Part shown: piece by piece, positions 23,169-23,704 of the stretch
How the letters are laid out: each line of letters starts with the position of its first letter
How positions within the stretch are numbered: the first letter of the stretch is position 1
Assembly (NCBI GenBank): GCA_002385815.1
Contig: DGEE01000014.1
Span: forward strand, 1,147-24,850
Length of the DNA stretch: 23,704 nt
Origin: Hungateiclostridiaceae bacterium UBA3934
Lineage (GTDB): Bacteria; Bacillota; Clostridia; Acetivibrionales; DTU013
Reading direction: 5' to 3'
Translations under genes and position numbers: made by a program
The notes under the pieces: model-generated
Told to the model about the DNA's origin: nothing
The model's input: only the letters and a program-made list of their open reading frames with translations
Databases searched by the model: none

Positions 23169-23585
23169 GTGAAATCTTACCGCAAAGTGCTTTATTTCAA
23201 CACTTCGACCAGAAGGGCTTATGTCAACATAACACCACAGGTCCAGCAATGTATCGATGAGAGCGGGATCAAGGAAGGTCTTGTGCTGGTCAATGCGATG
23301 AATATTACCGCCAGCGTGTTTGTAAATGATGATGAACCCGGGCTCCACCATGACTTTGAGGTGTGGCTGGAAAAGCTGGCTCCTGAAAAGCCGCACAGCC
23401 AATATGCTCATAATGGGTTCGAGGACAATGCGGATGCCCACCTGAAGCGCCAGATCATGGGGCGCGAAGTCGTAGCAGCCATAACCGACGGAAAACTCGA
23501 CTTCGGGACATGGGAGCAAATTTTTTACGGCGAATATGACGGCAAACGTCAGAAGCGCGTATTGGTCAAGATAATTGGTGAATGA
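23169..23585 (+). CDS. YjbQ family (UPF0047) protein, possible thiamine-phosphate synthase-like enzyme
   Basis: The product, 138 residues, is a member of the YjbQ/UPF0047 family. Conserved elements visible are VNITPQVQQCIDESGIKEG, the NITASVFVNDDEPGLHHDFEVWLEKLAP block and NADAHLKRQIMGREV with invariant His residues, then DFGTWEQIFYGEYDG. Family members are small trimeric proteins; E. coli YjbQ shows weak thiamine-phosphate synthase activity, but the physiological role is unsettled. The frame opens at TTG 23154, but that region is the ribosome site itself (GGAGGAG, 23156-23162). ATG 23163 is too close to it, so GTG 23169, 8 nt after GGAGG, is preferred. It lies 37 bp after pncB and 36 bp before mscL on the same strand. 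Confidence 0.87.
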   Translation: MKSYRKVLYFNTSTRRAYVNITPQVQQCIDESGIKEGLVLVNAMNITASVFVNDDEPGLHHDFEVWLEKLAPEKPHSQYAHNGFEDNADAHLKRQIMGREVVAAITDGKLDFGTWEQIFYGEYDGKRQKRVLVKIIGE

Positions 23586-23621
23586 CTGGTGTGTCCGAGC
23601 AGGATGTGAGGAGGGGTCGAA

Positions 23622-23704
23622 TTGAAGTTTTTTAAAGAATTCAGGGAATTTGCAGTGAAAGGGAACGTCATTGACCTTGCAGTCGGTGTCATCATCGGCG
23701 GTGC
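23622..23704 (+). CDS. mscL: Large-conductance mechanosensitive channel MscL (5' part only)
   Basis: Twenty-seven codons are visible before the window ends. The peptide KFFKEFREFAVKGNVIDLAV, followed by GVIIGGA, is the highly conserved MscL N-terminus: the amphipathic S1 helix and start of the first transmembrane helix, including the GN-x-IDLAVGVIIGGA pore-lining motif. MscL is a pentameric membrane channel that releases solutes under hypo-osmotic shock. The TTG start at 23622 is supported by GAGGGG 5 nt upstream and by the match to the family's usual first residue. Confidence 0.93.
   Translation, partial: MKFFKEFREFAVKGNVIDLAVGVIIGG

Overview
The window looks like a chromosomal segment of an endospore-forming, Gram-positive anaerobe-type Bacillota, most likely class Clostridia. 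This is inferred from strong AGGAGG-type ribosome sites, frequent TTG/GTG starts, AGA/AGG/ATA-rich codon use, an ISLre2-type transposon relic, candidate Spo0A boxes, and the gene families present (FapA/DUF342, YtrA-type GntR, GHL10 plus Amidase_3). No rRNA, tRNA or CRISPR was seen.

Layout. 1-2955: a cut-off Met/Asn-rich ORF on the minus strand, then on the plus strand a YbjQ protein, a PAP2 lipid phosphatase, a GH18 glycosidase without a signal peptide, and a protein with a C-terminal J domain. 2969-6503 (minus): a two-gene operon, a FapA/DUF342 protein followed by a triple-GAF protein with a decayed GGDEF-like tail. Its upstream region (6504-7040) holds two hairpins, sigma-A-like promoters and three TTCGAC motifs, two of them perfect Spo0A boxes. 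7041-9102 (plus): a tandem GNAT protein and a uridine-phosphorylase-like enzyme ending at a strong terminator. 9109-11175 (minus): a self-contained GntR (YtrA-type) / ABC ATPase / ABC permease operon with its promoter and an operator-like palindrome. 11209-14360 (minus): a large secreted cell-wall enzyme joining a GHL10 (DUF187) glycosidase to an N-acetylmuramoyl-L-alanine amidase, with a clear terminator. 14654-15586 (plus): a divergent, membrane-anchored L,D-transpeptidase.

15671-16479 is a 791-bp internally deleted ISLre2-type element bounded by 22-bp imperfect inverted repeats and an exact 9-bp target duplication. Just beyond it lies the most interesting unit: a promoter, a very strong Shine-Dalgarno, a 36-codon ORF, a terminator-like hairpin with a second copy of its 5' arm downstream, about 325 bp of unexplained leader, and then a heterodimeric ABC exporter pair (17063-20595) whose two ATP sites are asymmetric. 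This is the architecture expected of a leader-peptide attenuator of the BmrB/BmrCD kind.

20596-21035 carries five closely packed hairpins, the outermost being a terminator only on the minus strand, so an unannotated small RNA or a palindromic repeat is possible. The rest is a GNAT acetyltransferase, nicotinate phosphoribosyltransferase (NAD salvage), a YjbQ protein and the start of mscL. Themes: envelope and wall remodelling, small-molecule or drug export, nucleoside and NAD salvage, and signalling possibly tied to sporulation.
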